Shown: positions 40,341 through 51,788, numbered from the stretch's first letter. The stretch is DNA of 64,000 bases from Rhinatrema bivittatum (GCF_901001135.1 NC_042631.1:50412019-50476018); one strand, 5' to 3'. Made by a program: numbers and translations. The notes: generated by a model from the letters alone, not told the origin.

Positions 40341-41215
40341 AAAAAGGCTTCTTTTGGACTCATGTAAAATAGTATTGGTTAGACAGGCTGTTTTTACATC
40401 TATCAACAGAAACAAAGTGGGGTATTTAAGCAAGTTGATATATGTTAAGATATGTGGTGATGCTGGGCAAAGGGCATAATGGGCAGTTTTGGCATTTTTA
40501 AAGGTAACCCTAGCAAGAAGGAGAAATGGAGACCCTGTAGTCCTTAACCCTGGTTTACTTGGTAAGATGTCCCAGGAATTCTACAGATAACATGTAAAAC
40601 TGAAAGAGTTCTCAGACACAGGAGAGCTTGTCTTGTCCCAGCCCATCACTATGGGAAAAGTGTCAGCCCAAATTCAGGTCAGGGAAGTAAACTGGAGAGA
40701 TATATCACCAGGTTAAGTAAAGGTACTCAACCTCACAGGTCTGACCTGAAGAGGAGGGTATGTGGAGGAGTATCCTTGAAAACCCTCCTTAAACGGTGCT
40801 AGAACAGGTATCTGACCTGGCCCACCTTAAAAAGCCTAGACAAATAGATAGAGCTATCTGTTCCCCTGAGAGCAGGAGTAAGCGCCTAGGCCCCAGGAGA
40901 ACAGAGAGCCTCAGTCTCCAGAAGCTCCTGCAATATTGTGTTTCTAAATGTGAATGCTATACTTGCTGAAGGTAAGCAGTTTGAATTCTGCTACTACTAT
41001 TTGTGTTGTAAATAAACCAATCTTAAAAAGAGAAGGCCGGAGTCTTGGTGTTTTCCATGTCTGCAGCCCAAGAATGCTCAGCTATGCCACAGATTATAGT
41101 CACAAAGTTGCTGTTACTAGATGATTTCAATCTGCTGGATATTGATTGGGACATCCAGATTGCAGTGTCTTCTAGAAGGAAGGAGAAAGTCAGTGACCCA
41201 TCAAAAATCACTTAC
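40341..41215. other. Unassigned intronic DNA
   Basis: No coding region is supported. A retroviral-LTR-like style is seen near 40950-41030 (GTAAATAAACCAATCTT), but no boundaries. At 41095-41155 the plus strand reads LLLDDFNLLDIDWD, reminiscent of the LINE endonuclease block GDFN-PDIDW, so a small LINE fragment may lie beside exon B. Confidence 0.35.
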
Positions 41216-41271
41216 CTAACAGAGGATAATTCTGATTTCGCTCCATGGTCAAGTAAGATTTTCCAATCAAT
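41216..41271 (-). CDS. ADCY10: ADCY10 exon B (56-bp linker exon)
   Basis: A very short exon found by phase and homology. Acceptor: pyrimidine-rich tract and CACTAATGCAG ending at 41272; donor GTTAG|GTAAGT at 41216/41215. The leading A completes AT from exon A (Ile). Eighteen codons follow (LIGKSYLTMERNQNYPLL), and the trailing G joins GA of exon C to make Gly. The joined peptide aligns without a gap to the mammalian ADCY10 linker between the second cyclase domain and the NTPase region, as I remember it (FGMACLICNRKEDYPLLGR). Length 56 = 1 + 54 + 1. Conservation of YPLLGR and both phases makes chance unlikely. Confidence 0.93.
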
Positions 41272-42542
41272 CTGCATTAGTGTGAGAGAAATGGACAGAC
41301 AGAAAAGGCACTAGCTTAATTCAGTTCATATAAAAAACAGATTTCAAAAGGTGAAAGATCAAACATATATTCTTTGCTACTCCACAAACAAAAGTCTTAT
41401 TGCTTGAATGGTCAGACAGATCCCATTTCCCAGAGTTCAAAGCTTAGGAATTCCAAACTACCCCAAACTTTCAAAGACAGCAGCAGCTCTAGAATTTTTT
41501 GTATGGGAGGCACCATGAATTTCAGGGTGGGGCAAGTGCCAACAACTTTTCCCTCCAACCAAAGTGGTCCAGCCAAACTTGGGGGTAGGGCAGCTGGGAG
41601 GCCAGAAGTCCAGCTAACAACTATATACTGCGCCAAGAGTCCACAGAAAGCAGAGAGGCAGGACTTGAATTCTTAGAGTAGTTCCCAAAATTCCACCACT
41701 TCCCCTTCTAATCCTATTTCCTACCCCACCACTGCCAAGTTGCCTCCCAACCACCACTCCTCCATATACTTTGGTCTCTTACTGAATCAACGCCCCCGAC
41801 TCATCCAGCAGCTAAGCATGCTGGGTTTGTCAAATTTTTGGTGATTCCCAGCTTGATCCTTAGACCGCCCCCTATCCCTTCCTGCTGTATTTACTTACAA
41901 AGGCTCTGCAATCACCATTTGTCACAGTAAGTGCTCAGAATACAGGGAGGCAGGCAGAGGTGCTATGATCTCTGGTACATAATGTGCTTTATCCAGAGGC
42001 TCCTCTCCCCAATCTATGAAACCAAAACGGTCTCAAGCTGAGGGTCTCATAGCAAAATCTCTTTCTCTCAAGCTAGGCAGTCTTATAAAAGTCTGCTTTA
42101 CTGTCAGCATCAGGTGTCTGGTGGCGGTTTTGATCTTGTTCTTAGGCTGATGGAGAAGGGGGCTGTCGGTCTCTCTCTTTCTTAGACCGTAGGATTTGGT
42201 GCCAGTCTCTCTCACACTGGGGATTTTGTGGCCTTCTGTTTCTCTCAGGTTGTTTGATTGCCTTTCAAATGTTCTGCAAACTACAAGTTCACTGCAAACT
42301 GAAGGCAGTTTTCAGTCATCGTTTTTTTTAAAGTAAGCATAGAAACAGGCTAGCATACTGGCTCTTGAAATAATCCTCCTGCCTAAACTGAGCCTACAGC
42401 GTGCCAGCCACCTTACTGTGTCTCAGGTGCTAGAAGTAAGGGTGAAGAAGTGCAATATCTGCTATTGATGAAGGTAGAGCTAGGATTAGGGCAATGAGAA
42501 CAGAGTGCTAAGTCAAGATTTAAAAATTCTTATGAATTTAAG
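41272..42542. other. Unassigned intronic DNA
   Basis: No gene or family recognised. The 42030-42260 part has repeated TCTCTCTT stretches. The ADCY10 branch-point and pyrimidine tract occupy the first ~40 bases. Confidence 0.4.
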
Positions 42543-42595
42543 TCTTGAACAGAGGTGAAACAGAGGTGCAACCACTGTTTCACCTCTGTTCAAGA
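42543..42595. repeat. Perfect 21-bp inverted repeat (hairpin, 11-nt loop)
   Basis: TCTTGAACAGAGGTGAAACA plus G at 42543-42563 is perfectly complementary to 42575-42595, with loop AGGTGCAACCA. There is no flanking tail or duplication that would place it in a known element family. Confidence 0.9.
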
Positions 42596-42825
42596 TCCCA
42601 GCAACTACAGTGACCAGAATGACCCCAGTGTCCAGTTCCCAGAGTCCAGATCCCAAATTGTTAAAACTCAGGTCTCCTAGAAAACAGTTACCCAAATTCC
42701 CAGAGCCCAGGAAATTAGACATTAGAGATACCTTCCAACAACCAAAATCTACATATACCAGACCCCAGAATCCCTCAGAACCCCAAACACAGAGGTAGCC
42801 CCATCAGTCATGATTACTAAACAAA

Positions 42826-42990
42826 ATAAAGTTACTTACCTGTAAATGAGTGTTCTCTGAGGAGAGCAATTCACAAGTCACATAAATGGATAGCATCATC
42901 CCAACAGCTTTCCAGAAGAATTTTCAGCTGCAATGGGCATGAGCCTGCAATGTGCCTCAGTCCTGTCATTAAGCTAATGAGGGAGGGTGT
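42826..42990 (+). repeat. Dispersed short repeat (GCTTACC family), copy 2
   Basis: Reads TTACTTACCTGTAAATGAGT and TGTTCTCTGAGGAGAGCA at the start. Same core as the copies at 720 (minus), 54962 and 63874. Family name unknown to me. Confidence 0.55.
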
Positions 42991-44423
42991 GTGTGAACTT
43001 TACCCATAAGTACATTATTTTCTCAGTGGACAAGTAGTTTGCCAACACAAGTAGGACCCCCGAGCTGAGGGCAAGGGAACTATTTTTAGTGGTTTCATGT
43101 TTATCTTTGTAAGACAGCTTAGGCATTACTATAAGATTCAATGGTGCATTGTTTAACATGGGGAATTTTCCAGTAGTTGTGAGGTCCTGGGAGGTGGGAT
43201 AAGAGTGATGAAAAGGGAGTCCTTGCCCCAAAGGAGATGGATCTGGAGAAAGTGGATAAAAGGCACTTCCCCAAGCACCAGGTATGTTGTTGTTGGAGGA
43301 GTTGTTTGAGTGAAAGCTAATGGAGATATAGGCTGAGACTCCCACAAGCCAAAGGCAGAGGTTGCAACCTGGGAAGCATCTCGAGTGCTTCTGTGCTTTC
43401 ATGTGCACCTGAAGAATGAGTGCAGTGAGGATGCTGAGGAAGAGTTCCAGGGAAGAAGAGCATTCCAGTGCAGTCTGGGAACTGCTGTCTGCCTTGGAAA
43501 GTCCACAGTTTGAGTTCAAGGCTCGTCAGTGGAAAGAAGGATTTCCAGCACTGTTTCCTGGACTCTGTAAAGCATCAACTTATCCCTTGTGTATGGTGCT
43601 GGATCAAAGCCTTGAAAAGTTGTGAAATCTATTGTGGGCAGAACTGTAAGTTCAAAAATAAAAGCTGCTGGTGTCTGAATAGAAGTTGCTGTAGAAACTA
43701 GAGGAGAGAGGTTGTGCACTTGGACGGTTATGCTGGTTTTCTTCTGCCTTTTTCTGGACTGTGATTACTTTTTGGACTTTTAATAAATAAATTTTCTGTT
43801 TGCAATTATATTTTTGGTGTGGACCTTTCATTTTTTTTTTCTGACTGAGTGGAATCTCGCCTTGGGCTTCCCAGCTTTGCTGGACCTCGTGGATTTGGTT
43901 TTGGCATTTAGGGCCTGCAGCCACCAAAGGTGATCTCTGATGAAAAGGAACTTACAGAAACTGGTGTTGAAATAGGGACCCAAAGTGAGAGTGAACCATT
44001 TTCCAAGTATTTTGTGCAAAATGATTGTATTTTCATGCTGTTTTGGACTATTTGGAGAAGTTTGGAACTGCCCGGGAGAAGAGAGAACCCACCCAAAGGT
44101 GAGCTTCCTGCTGGACTCCCAAGACAGAGGACAGCCCTTGCTGAGGGGTATGCAACAGCCAGACTTCTGGTTGGGGAGCTGTGGAATTTAGATAAGTGAA
44201 AACCATCTAGTTATGTCTTTCTTGGGCCTATGTATCAGGGTCAGCTACATAAAATATTGTTGTGAAACAGACAGTCAAGTCAGCAATATATTTTTGTATC
44301 TGTCTAAATCTTATGATCTGATCTACGAAATGTTAGTTTAACTCATAACTGTTGAAAATAAGAATATTTTAAGCCTGCACCTGGGGTATTGGATCATAAT
44401 AAAAGTGCAATTGTTCTCCTTTT
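42991..44423. other. Unassigned intronic DNA, LTR-like in places
   Basis: Open frames on both strands lack recognisable domains. AATAAAAGCTGCTGG (43657) and AATAAATAAATTTTC (43783) followed by T-rich runs give an LTR or 3' UTR flavour, but no inverted ends or duplications were found. Confidence 0.35.
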
Positions 44424-45498
44424 TAAGAACATGCCACACTGGGTCAGACCAAGGGTCCATCAAGCCCAGCATCCTGTCTCCAACAGTGGCCAATCCAGGC
44501 CATAAGAACCTGGCAAGTACCCAAAAACTAAGTCTATTCCATGTTACTGTTGCTAATGGCAGTGGCTATTCTCTAGGTGAACTTAATAGCAGGTAATGGA
44601 CTTCTCCTTCAAGAACTTATCCAATCCTTTTTTAAACACAGCTATACTAACCACATCCTCTGGCAACAAATTCCAGAGTTTAATTGTGCGTTGAGTAAAA
44701 AAGAACTTTCTACGATTAGTTTTAAATGTGCCACATGCTAACTTCATGGAGTGCCCCCTAGACTTTCTATTATCTGAAAGAGTAAATAACCGATTCACAT
44801 CTACCCGTTCTAGACCTTTCATGATTTTAAACACCTCTATCATATCCCCCCTCAGCCGTCTCTTCTCCAAGCTGAAAAGTCCTAACCTCTTTAATCTTTC
44901 CTCATAGGGGAGCTGTTCCATTCCTCTTATCATTTTGGTAGCCCTTCTCTGTACCTTCTCTATCGCAATTATATCTTTTTTGGGGGTGCGGCAACCAAAA
45001 TTGTACACAGTATTCAAGGTGCGGTCTCACCATGGAGCGATACAGAGGCATTATGACATTTTCTGTTTTATTCACCATTCCCTTTCTAATAATTCCCAAC
45101 ATTCTGTTTGCTTTTTTGACTGCCGCAGCACACTGAACCGACGATTTCAATGTGTTATCCACTATGACGCCTAGATCTCTTTCTTGGCTTGTAGCACCTA
45201 ATATGGAACCTAACATTGTGTAACTATAGCATGGGTTATTTTTCCCTATATGCATCACCTTGCACTTATCCACATTAAATTTCATCTGGCATTTTGATGC
45301 CCAATTTTCCAGTCTTACAAGGTCTTCCTGCAATTTATCACAATCTGCTTGTGATTTAACTACTCTGAACAATTTTGTATCATCTGCAAATTTGATTATC
45401 TCACTCGTCGTATTTCTTTCCAGATCATTTATAAACATATTGAAAAGTAAGGGTCCCAATACAGATCCCTGAGGCACTCCACTGCCCACATTGTCCAT
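44424..45498 (-). pseudogene. CR1-type LINE (second subfamily), 3' part
   Basis: Minus-strand CR1 truncated at its 5' side near 45498 (DNVGSGVPQGSVLGPLLF). Frames contain FADDTKLF (catalytic Asp pair), QMKFNVDKCKVMHIG, RPHLEYCVQFW, and after a frameshift near 45010 RRATKMIRGMEQLPYEERL and FFTQRTIKLWNLLPEDVV to a stop at 44583. The 3' end reads TGGGTCAGACC on the plus strand near 44440 and terminates with a GTTCTTA-type end at 44424. A second 3' end of the same subfamily lies at 52288-52503. It differs clearly from the 17731 and 45606 copies, so at least two CR1 lineages are present. Confidence 0.87.
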
Positions 45499-45605
45499 TT
45501 AATCCTACTCTCTGTTTTTCTAGTTGAAAGAGTGAAAAACATCACATGATGCTCCATCTAAGATGGAGGAATCTAAAATGGAGGATAAGATCAAAGAAGG
45601 AGAAA
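45499..45605. other. Short spacer between two CR1 copies
   Basis: 107 bp with repeated AAGATGGAGGA and AAAATGGAGGA. No assignment. Confidence 0.4.
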
Positions 45606-47103
45606 GATACATATAGAAACATAGAAATGACAGCAGAAGAAGACCAAACGGCCCCATCCAGTCTGCCCAGCAAGTTTCACACTTTTTTTTTCTCATACTT
45701 ATCATACTTATCTGTTACTCTTGGCTCTTAGTAACCTTTTGGTTCTATTTCCCTTCCACCCCCACCATTAACGTAGAGAGCAGTGATGGAGCTGCATCTA
45801 AGTGAAATATCTAGCTTAATTAGTTAGGGGTAGTAACCGCCGCAATAAGCAAGCTACACCCATGCTTATTTGTTTACCCAGACTATATAATTCAGTCCTT
45901 GTTGGTTGTTTTTCATTCCCTCTGCCGTTGAAGCAGAGAGTTATGCTGGATATGCATTGAAAGTGAAGTATCAGTCTTTCTCCCCTGCCGTTGAAGCAGA
46001 GAGCTATGCTGGATATGCATTGAAAGTGAAGTATCAATCTTATTTGGTTTGGTGTAGTAAGCGCCGTAAAAAGCAAGCTACTCCCTGCTTTTTTGTGAAT
46101 GCAAATCCTTTTTTCCACATTTTCTCTTGCCGTTGGAGTCTTAGAGCAATGTTGGAGTCGCATTAACCGTGTGTATGTTTATTGAGTAAAGGTATTATCT
46201 CCAGGTAGTAGCCGTCATTCCCGCGAGCCACCCACTCTTCATTCATGTCCTCTTGACTTTATGGATCCACAGTGTTTATCCCACGCCCCTTTGAAGTCCT
46301 TCACAATTCTGGTCTTCACCACTTCCTCCAGAAGGGCATTCCAGGCATCCACCACCCTCTCCGTGAAGAAATACTTCCTGACATTGGTTCTGAGTCTTCC
46401 TCCCTGAAGCTTCAAATCATGACCCCTGGTTCTGCTGATTTTTTTCCGATGGAAAAGGTTTGTCGTTGTCTTTGGATCATTAAAACCTTTCAAGTATCTG
46501 AAAGTCTGTATCATATCACCTCTGCTCCTCCTTTCCTCCAGGGTGTACATATTTAGATTCTTCAATCTCTCCTCATAAGTCATTCGATGAAGACCTTCCA
46601 CCTTTTTGGTCACCCTTCTCTGGACCGCCTCCATCTTGTCTCTGTCTCTTTGGAGATACAGTCTCCAGAACTGAACACAGTACTCCAGGTGAGGCCTCAC
46701 CAAGGACCTGTACAAGGAGATAATCACTTCCCTTTTCTTACTTGATATTCCTCTCTCTATGCAACCCAGCATTCTTCTGGCTTTAGCTATCACCTTGGCA
46801 CATTGTTTCGCCGACTTCAGATCATTAGACACTATAAACCCCAAGGTCTCTCTCCTGCTCCGTGCACATCAGCCTTTCTGCCCCCATCAAATACAATTCA
46901 TTCGGATTTCCACTGCCCATATGCATGACTCTGCACTTCTTGGCATTGAATCTCAGCTGCCATAGCTTCGACCACTCTTCCAGCTTCCTTAAATCCCATC
47001 TCATTCTCTCCACTCCTTCTGGCGTGTCCACTCTGTTGCAGATCTTAGTGTCATCCGCAAAAAGACAAACCTTACCTTCTAACCCGTCTGCAATGTCACA
47101 AAG
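45606..47103 (-). pseudogene. CR1-type LINE, interrupted by gypsy (3' piece)
   Basis: Same subfamily as the full-length CR1 at 17731. 3' terminus ATTTCTATGTTTCTATATGT at 45632-45608 (minus), a 3' UTR with two units of the CCGTTGAAGCAGAGAG repeat (45915-46035), and RT C-terminal coding (46844-46239: RPHLEYCVQFWRLYLQRDRD, FFTERVVDAWNALLEEV) continuing through 47031-46825 (ECKV-like CRVMHMGSGNPNE). At 47103 the gypsy element enters; the remainder is 52215-52289. Frameshifts and missense changes indicate an inactive copy. Confidence 0.88.
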
Positions 47104-47516
47104 TGTTACGATTTAGTGAATCCTTGATGGATAACAATCTTACCTCGGCCAAGCAGAAGTCCAAGTCCGGTCCGGGTTGAGGCAGGCAGCTAGGCAAGAG
47201 TATCCAAGTCCGTCCGGGTCGAGGCAGGCAGGAAGGCAAGAGTATCCAAGTCCGGTCCGGGTCGAGGCAGGAAGTAAGGCAACAGAATCCAAAACGCACC
47301 AGTACAAGAAGCCTGTAGCTAAGGCGAGGTTATACTGAAATCAGGGCTTTAAGTACTGAGGTTCTCCCACGCAATTCGCCGGACTTCCGGAGATGACACG
47401 CTTAAAGGGGGTGGAGTCTCGGCCCGAATCCCGTAGTGGAACGCCGCTGCCGCCCGATGACGCCATGCGCTAGAAACGCTGAGGAGCTGGGACCCTGCTG
47501 ATTGTGAGTGGTGACA
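47104..47516 (-). repeat. Gypsy 3' LTR
   Basis: 413 bp, plus-strand TGTTACGATTT to GGTGACA. Contains three imperfect copies of AAGTCCGGTCCGGGTCGAGG (47159-47270). Confidence 0.9.
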
Positions 47517-47718
47517 GTACCTCTCCCGCAAGGCTCTCTCCTCCCATTCCCCGGACCAGGTTTATGAGGAAATTTTTGGTGAAATCGTCGAAGTAAACGA
47601 GATGCCTGGATATTCTCACGTGGCTCCCAGGAATTTTCCTCGGGACCAAAGTTTTTCCATGCTATTAAATATCGTATTCTCCCTCTAAGTCTCCTGGAGT
47701 CCAATATTTCCTTAATCT
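47402..47718 (-). pseudogene. Gypsy integrase chromodomain
   Basis: Minus-strand frame reading EIKEILDSRRLRGRIRYLIA then WKNFGPEENSWEPRENI, the chromodomain with its conserved aromatic residues, followed by basic tail FHQKFPHKPGPGN. It normally continues directly from integrase; here a LINE 3' tail inserted at 47719-47812 separates them. Chromodomains of this type bind methylated histone tails in related elements. Confidence 0.85.
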
Positions 47719-47812
47719 CATATTTATTTATTTATTTATTTAGGGGCTCTTATATACCGATATTCTTGTAACAAGTTACAAATCAATTCGGTTTACATTA
47801 AACCATAAAAAA
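47719..47812 (-). repeat. L2-type 3' tail with terminal stem, copy 5 (inserted in gypsy)
   Basis: Plus strand shows TTTATTTATTTATTTAGG, then ACCGA (47756-47760) and TCGGT (47788-47792). Inserted between the integrase and chromodomain codons of the gypsy, so it is younger than the gypsy insertion. Target duplication not resolved. Confidence 0.75.
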
Positions 47813-48722
47813 AACGTCATCCTGTATCAAAGAGGGAGTGATTTTCTTGATTCTTTTAGAAGGCCAGGACAATACTGCTGGTTTTAGTAAAGAGCTGTGG
47901 AACACATTACGGATACGAAGAGTGGGAGGCAACTGGAGTTTAAAGGCAACTTCGTTAATTTGTTTGATCACTGGAAATGGTCCCACATATTTAGGTGCAA
48001 ATTTTAGAGATGGGGTACATAACTTAAGGTTCCTAGTACTTAACCACACCAAGTTCCCTGGTTGAAGGGAGGGACCCTTTCTCCTCTTCTTGTCGGCCTT
48101 GGTTGTAAGTCTACTGGATGTTCGTTTTAACAATTTTCGTGTCTCCTCCCAGAGTTTGGTCATAGATTGTACCATTTTATCCACAGCTGGACAGGATGAG
48201 GGTGTGGCAATAGGAAGAGGAATCCGTGGATGTCTCCCAAAGACTAAAAAGAAAGGTGAAGTTCCACTTGCTTGGGTAACATGGTTATTATATGATAGTT
48301 CGGCCCAGGGTAACAAGGATGCCCAATTATCGTGTCTTTGATTCACATAGCATCGTAAGAAGGTTTTTAGAGACTGATTGGTGCATTCTGTTAACCCGTT
48401 GGACTGAGGATGGTAGGCTGACGAAAATTCTAACTTAATCTGAAGTTTCTTGCATAAATTTCTCCAAAATTTCACTGTAAATTGCACCCCCGTCTGACAC
48501 GATACTAGAGGGTAAGCCATGGATACGGAAAATGTGCCGTACAAACAGTTGAGCCAATTCTGAGGCGGTGGGTAACCCGGGGAGAAGGACAAAATGGGCC
48601 ATTCTAGAAAACCGGTCAATGACAACCCAAATCACAGTATTTCCTTCTGATGGAGGAAGGTCAGTTATAAAGTCTGTGGCAATCTGTGATCAGGGTATCT
48701 TTGGAATAGGTAGTGGTTGCAG
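47813..48722 (-). pseudogene. Gypsy integrase core and C-terminal domain
   Basis: Frame 48635-48435 reads VIDRFSRMAHFVLLPGL and IHGLPSSIVSDGGAIY (second catalytic Asp region); a frameshift near 48480 leads to 48625-47798, with SSAYHPQSNGLTECTNQSLK (catalytic Glu region: the usual ERxNQ is TECTNQ here), NWASLLPWAELSYNNH, FGRHPRIPLP and GNLVWLSTRNLKL, LAPKYVGPF-like. Integrase joins the element's ends to target DNA. The frameshift inactivates it. Confidence 0.88.
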
Positions 48723-49418
48723 TCATTCAGCCGGTCGTTGTCGGGGAATCTTATGGGCAGCACAAGTAGCACAGGAATCCACATAACTCTTCACATCAGA
48801 TCTCCATTTAGGCCACCAATAAGAGCGTGAAACAAGGTCTCTAGTTCTATGGATCCCCGGATGCCCTGCGAACTGGGAATCATAAGCCCATTGAAGAACT
48901 TTTTGTCGAAGTCTCTTAGGTACTACCGTTTTCCCCACCGGAACTATAAAGGTGGCTGCCACCATTATCCTGGCTGGATCGATTATATGACGAGATGGTT
49001 CCACAGTATCCTCAGGAATAAAACTTTGCGATAATGCATCTGCTCTAACGTTCTTCTTAGCGACCCGAAAATGTATCTTAAAGTCAAACCAACTGAAAAA
49101 TAATGCCCAACGAGCTTGTCTGGGATTTAAACGTTGAGCCTGCGATAGGTAGGTGAGATTCTTGTGGTCCGTATAGATCTGAACAGTATGTTTGGCCCCC
49201 TCTAGAAGATGTCTCCATTCCTCTAGGGCTGCCTTGATCGCCAATAATTCCCGTTCTCCTATGGCGTAATTCTTCTCCGCCAGTGAAAATTTTTTGGAAA
49301 AATAGGCACAGGTCTGTAGTGTTCCAGAATCAGAGGGTTGTAAGAGAATAGCTCCAACACCTACAGCTGAGGCATTTACCTCTACAATGAAAGGCTTAGC
49401 TGGGTCAGGTCGTATAAG
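48723..49418 (-). pseudogene. Gypsy RNase H and integrase zinc finger
   Basis: Frame 49244-48723: WRHLLEGAKHTVQIYTDHKN, NVRADALSQSF (RNase H), then HPGIHRTRDLV with SYVDSCATCAAHK (HHCC finger). 49418-49245 carries the start of RNase H with a stop in the same frame (near 49400). Confidence 0.88.
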
Positions 49419-50895
49419 TCACGGGTTTTTTATAAATTCTTGTTTTAGCCGCTGAAATGCCTGAATGGCTTCCACAGGCCAGTTCTGAATAGGTGCTTTT
49501 TTCTTTGTTAAGGCAGTAAGGGGGGCTACTAATGTAGAGTAATCTGAAATGAATTGTCGATAATAATTAGAAAACCCCAAAAATCTCTGTAAAGCCTTCA
49601 ATCCAGTGGGTTGAGACCAGTCCAAAATGGCTTTAAGTTTCTTTGGATCCATGCGTAAGCCTTCTTGTGAAACAATATATCTCAAGAATGGTAACTCCTT
49701 CTGATGGAAGAGACATTTATCCAGTTTCACAAATAATTTGTTGTCTCGAAGACGTTGTAGAACTTGCTTGACATGAAGTTGGTGTTGTTGTAGATCTTTA
49801 GAAAAAATTAGGATGTCATCCAGGTAAACAATGACATGGGAGTATAATAGGTCACAAAAAATGTCATTAATCATATTCTGAAAAATTGCTGGTGCATTAC
49901 ATAGGCCAAACGGCATGACCCGATATTCGTAGTATCCATCATGCATGTTAAAAGCCGTCTTCCATTCATCCTGTTCCCGGATTCAGACTAAATTATAAGC
50001 TCCACGCAGATCAAGTTTCAAAAAAATTTTTGCTCCTTTTAGACGATCAAAAAGTTCTGATATTAGCGGAATCAGATATCATTTTTTCTTTGTTATGGCA
50101 TTTAGTCCTCTATAGTCGATACATGGCCGTAATGATCCATCCTTCTTTTTAACAAAAAAAAATCCTGCTCCCGCCGGAGAGGAGGAAGGTTTAATAAATC
50201 CTCTTGCCAGGTTTTCTTGGATATATTGTGTCATGGCTCTTGATTCGGGTTCAGATAGCATATAGGCTCTCCCCCTGGGAGGCTCCTTCCCCGGGATTAA
50301 TTCGATTTCACAATCGTAGGAACGATGTGGTGGTAGAGTCTCAGCTTGTTGTTTGCTAAAGACGTCAAGAAATTCTGCGTATTGCTTGGGTAAGGCAGCT
50401 GAGATCGTCGTGGACTCAGATGTGATAAGGTTGGGTGGATGAACCATCGATAGACAGTTGCATTGGCAGTAGGGGCTCCATTTCACCAGTTGCAAACTAC
50501 CCCAGTCCAGGTGAGGTTGGTGTTGCCTCAACCAGGGTAGTCCTAGAATAATCTGATTGACTGAGGAAGGTAAGATAAATAACTGGATATTCTCACGATG
50601 AAGGGCTCCAGTAGTCATGTTGATGGGTTGGGTCCTGGCAGTAATTCTTTCTCCAATTGGTTGTCCCGAGACGGATGAGACTACCAAAGGAGTCTTGAGA
50701 GTCTCGGTGGGAATACGGTATTTGTTAACCAATTGTTCCTCGATGAAATTGCCTGTGGCTCCAGAGTCTATAAAGGCTTGACATTGAAGTGTCTCTAGTC
50801 CAAACTTTAGGGCCACCGGAAGTAGAATCTGTGGAGAGGGGGTAATAGGACCTAGGGAGGCCTCTCCCACCAAGCCTAGGCCCGAAAGTTTCCCG
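49419..50895 (-). pseudogene. Gypsy protease and reverse transcriptase (pol, -1 frame)
   Basis: Pol frame entered by -1 frameshift at 50888-50894. Frame 50873-50079: protease motif AFIDSGATGNF (catalytic Asp in DSG), LILGLPWL-type LGLPWLRQHQPHLDW, then RT start YDCEIELIPGKEPPRGRAY, KPSSSPAGAGFFFVKKKDG and SLRPCIDYRGLN. A broken stretch follows 50078-49947. Frame 49946-49419: YEYRVMPFGLCNAPAIFQNM, catalytic VYLDDILIF, HQKELPFLRYIVS and LQRFLGFSNYYRQFI. The three open pieces are in one frame, so nonsense codons rather than shifts are the main damage. Confidence 0.9.
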
Positions 50896-51787
50896 ACTTA
50901 TTCGGGCATTTGTTAGCAAAGTGTCCTGGAGCTGCACAGTATAAACATAGGTTATTCAATCTCCGTCGTTGCCGTTCCTGAGGAGTTATATGACACCGGT
51001 CAATTTGCATGGGTTCCTCAGATGCTGCTGGATGTTCAACAACCCGGGGACTCGTCATAGGTTGTTGAAAGGTCGGTGCCAGGCATACTGGTCGTCACAG
51101 CATGCCTCTCTCTCGAGAGCGTTCCTAAACTCTAAGATCCAAACGAATAGCCAGACGAATTAATTCCTCCAAACTGTCGGGTATCTCACGTCCTGCCAGT
51201 TGATCTTTAATGATTTCAGAAAGTTCTTGTCGAAAAATGGCCGTGAGACTGTCCTCTCCCCAACGTAATTCCACAGCTAAGGTACAAAACTGAACCGCAT
51301 ACTCTCCCACTGAACGGGACCCTTGTCTTATTTGAAGTAACTCTGCTGCAGCAGACGTAGAACGGCCCGGTTCATCGAAGATTAGGCGAAAGTCTCTTAG
51401 GAATTGCGTTAGATTGTCCAAGAATGGATCCTCTTGCTCCCAAAAAGGAGAGGCCCATGCCAAGGCTGGTCCTTCCAATAGTGACAAAATAAATGTGACC
51501 TTGGTTCTATCCATAGTGAAGATTGCAGGTTGGAGAGAGAAATGCATACGACACTGGTTGATAAATCCCCGACATAACTGCGGATTCCCATTGAATCGTG
51601 GGAGTGGAGTCAGACGTACTATGGGAGGAGGAGTTGGAGTGGCCAAATTCGAGACTGAGAATGCGTCCATTCTTGAGACTAGTCTCTCCAGTACTCCTGT
51701 GACCTGATTCAGCTCCACCTGCTGCTGCTGGATGCGAGAAGCTAACCCGGGAATGGCCTGTAGGGCTGTTAAATCCACGGGATCCAT
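50876..51787 (-). pseudogene. Gypsy gag (capsid and nucleocapsid), two nonsense codons
   Basis: ATG at 51787, 14 bases from the 5' LTR. A coiled start (RIQQQQVELNQVTGVLERLV) is followed by the capsid of the Sushi/PEG10 type (LPRFNGNPQLCRGFINQC, LLEGPALAWASPFW, DLAGREIPDSLEEL-like). Two in-frame stops (51127-51125 and near 51092) look like C-to-T changes at CAG and CGA. The frame then resumes to the CCHC knuckle CLYCAAPGHFANKCP and stops at 50878-50876, ten bases after the slippery site. Gag assembles the virus-like particle. Confidence 0.9.
50888..50894 (-). promoter_or_regulatory. Programmed -1 frameshift site GGGAAAC
   Basis: Minus strand reads TCG GGA AAC TTT in the gag frame: the heptamer G-GGA-AAC. 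After slippage the pol frame reads GKLSGLGLVGEA and enters the protease. Four bases downstream GGGCCTAGG can pair with CCTAGGTCC (nine pairs with one G-U). The same heptamer is known from PEG10. Confidence 0.85.
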
Positions 51788-51788
51788 G

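Noticed and set aside
1..41280. A 15-base identity (ATCAATCTGCATTAG) between exon D at 1-15 and the start of exon B at 41266-41280, at first taken for an exon duplication
   Set aside because: At 41 kb the shared bases straddle the acceptor and are read in another frame; exon B aligns to a different part of ADCY10 (the YPLLG linker). The match is best explained by chance.
41045..41314. Plus-strand ORF with DFNLLDIDWD overlapping exon B, considered as a LINE endonuclease gene
   Set aside because: Only a dozen residues resemble the GDFN block; no other endonuclease motif is adjacent, and part of the ORF is antisense to the ADCY10 exon.
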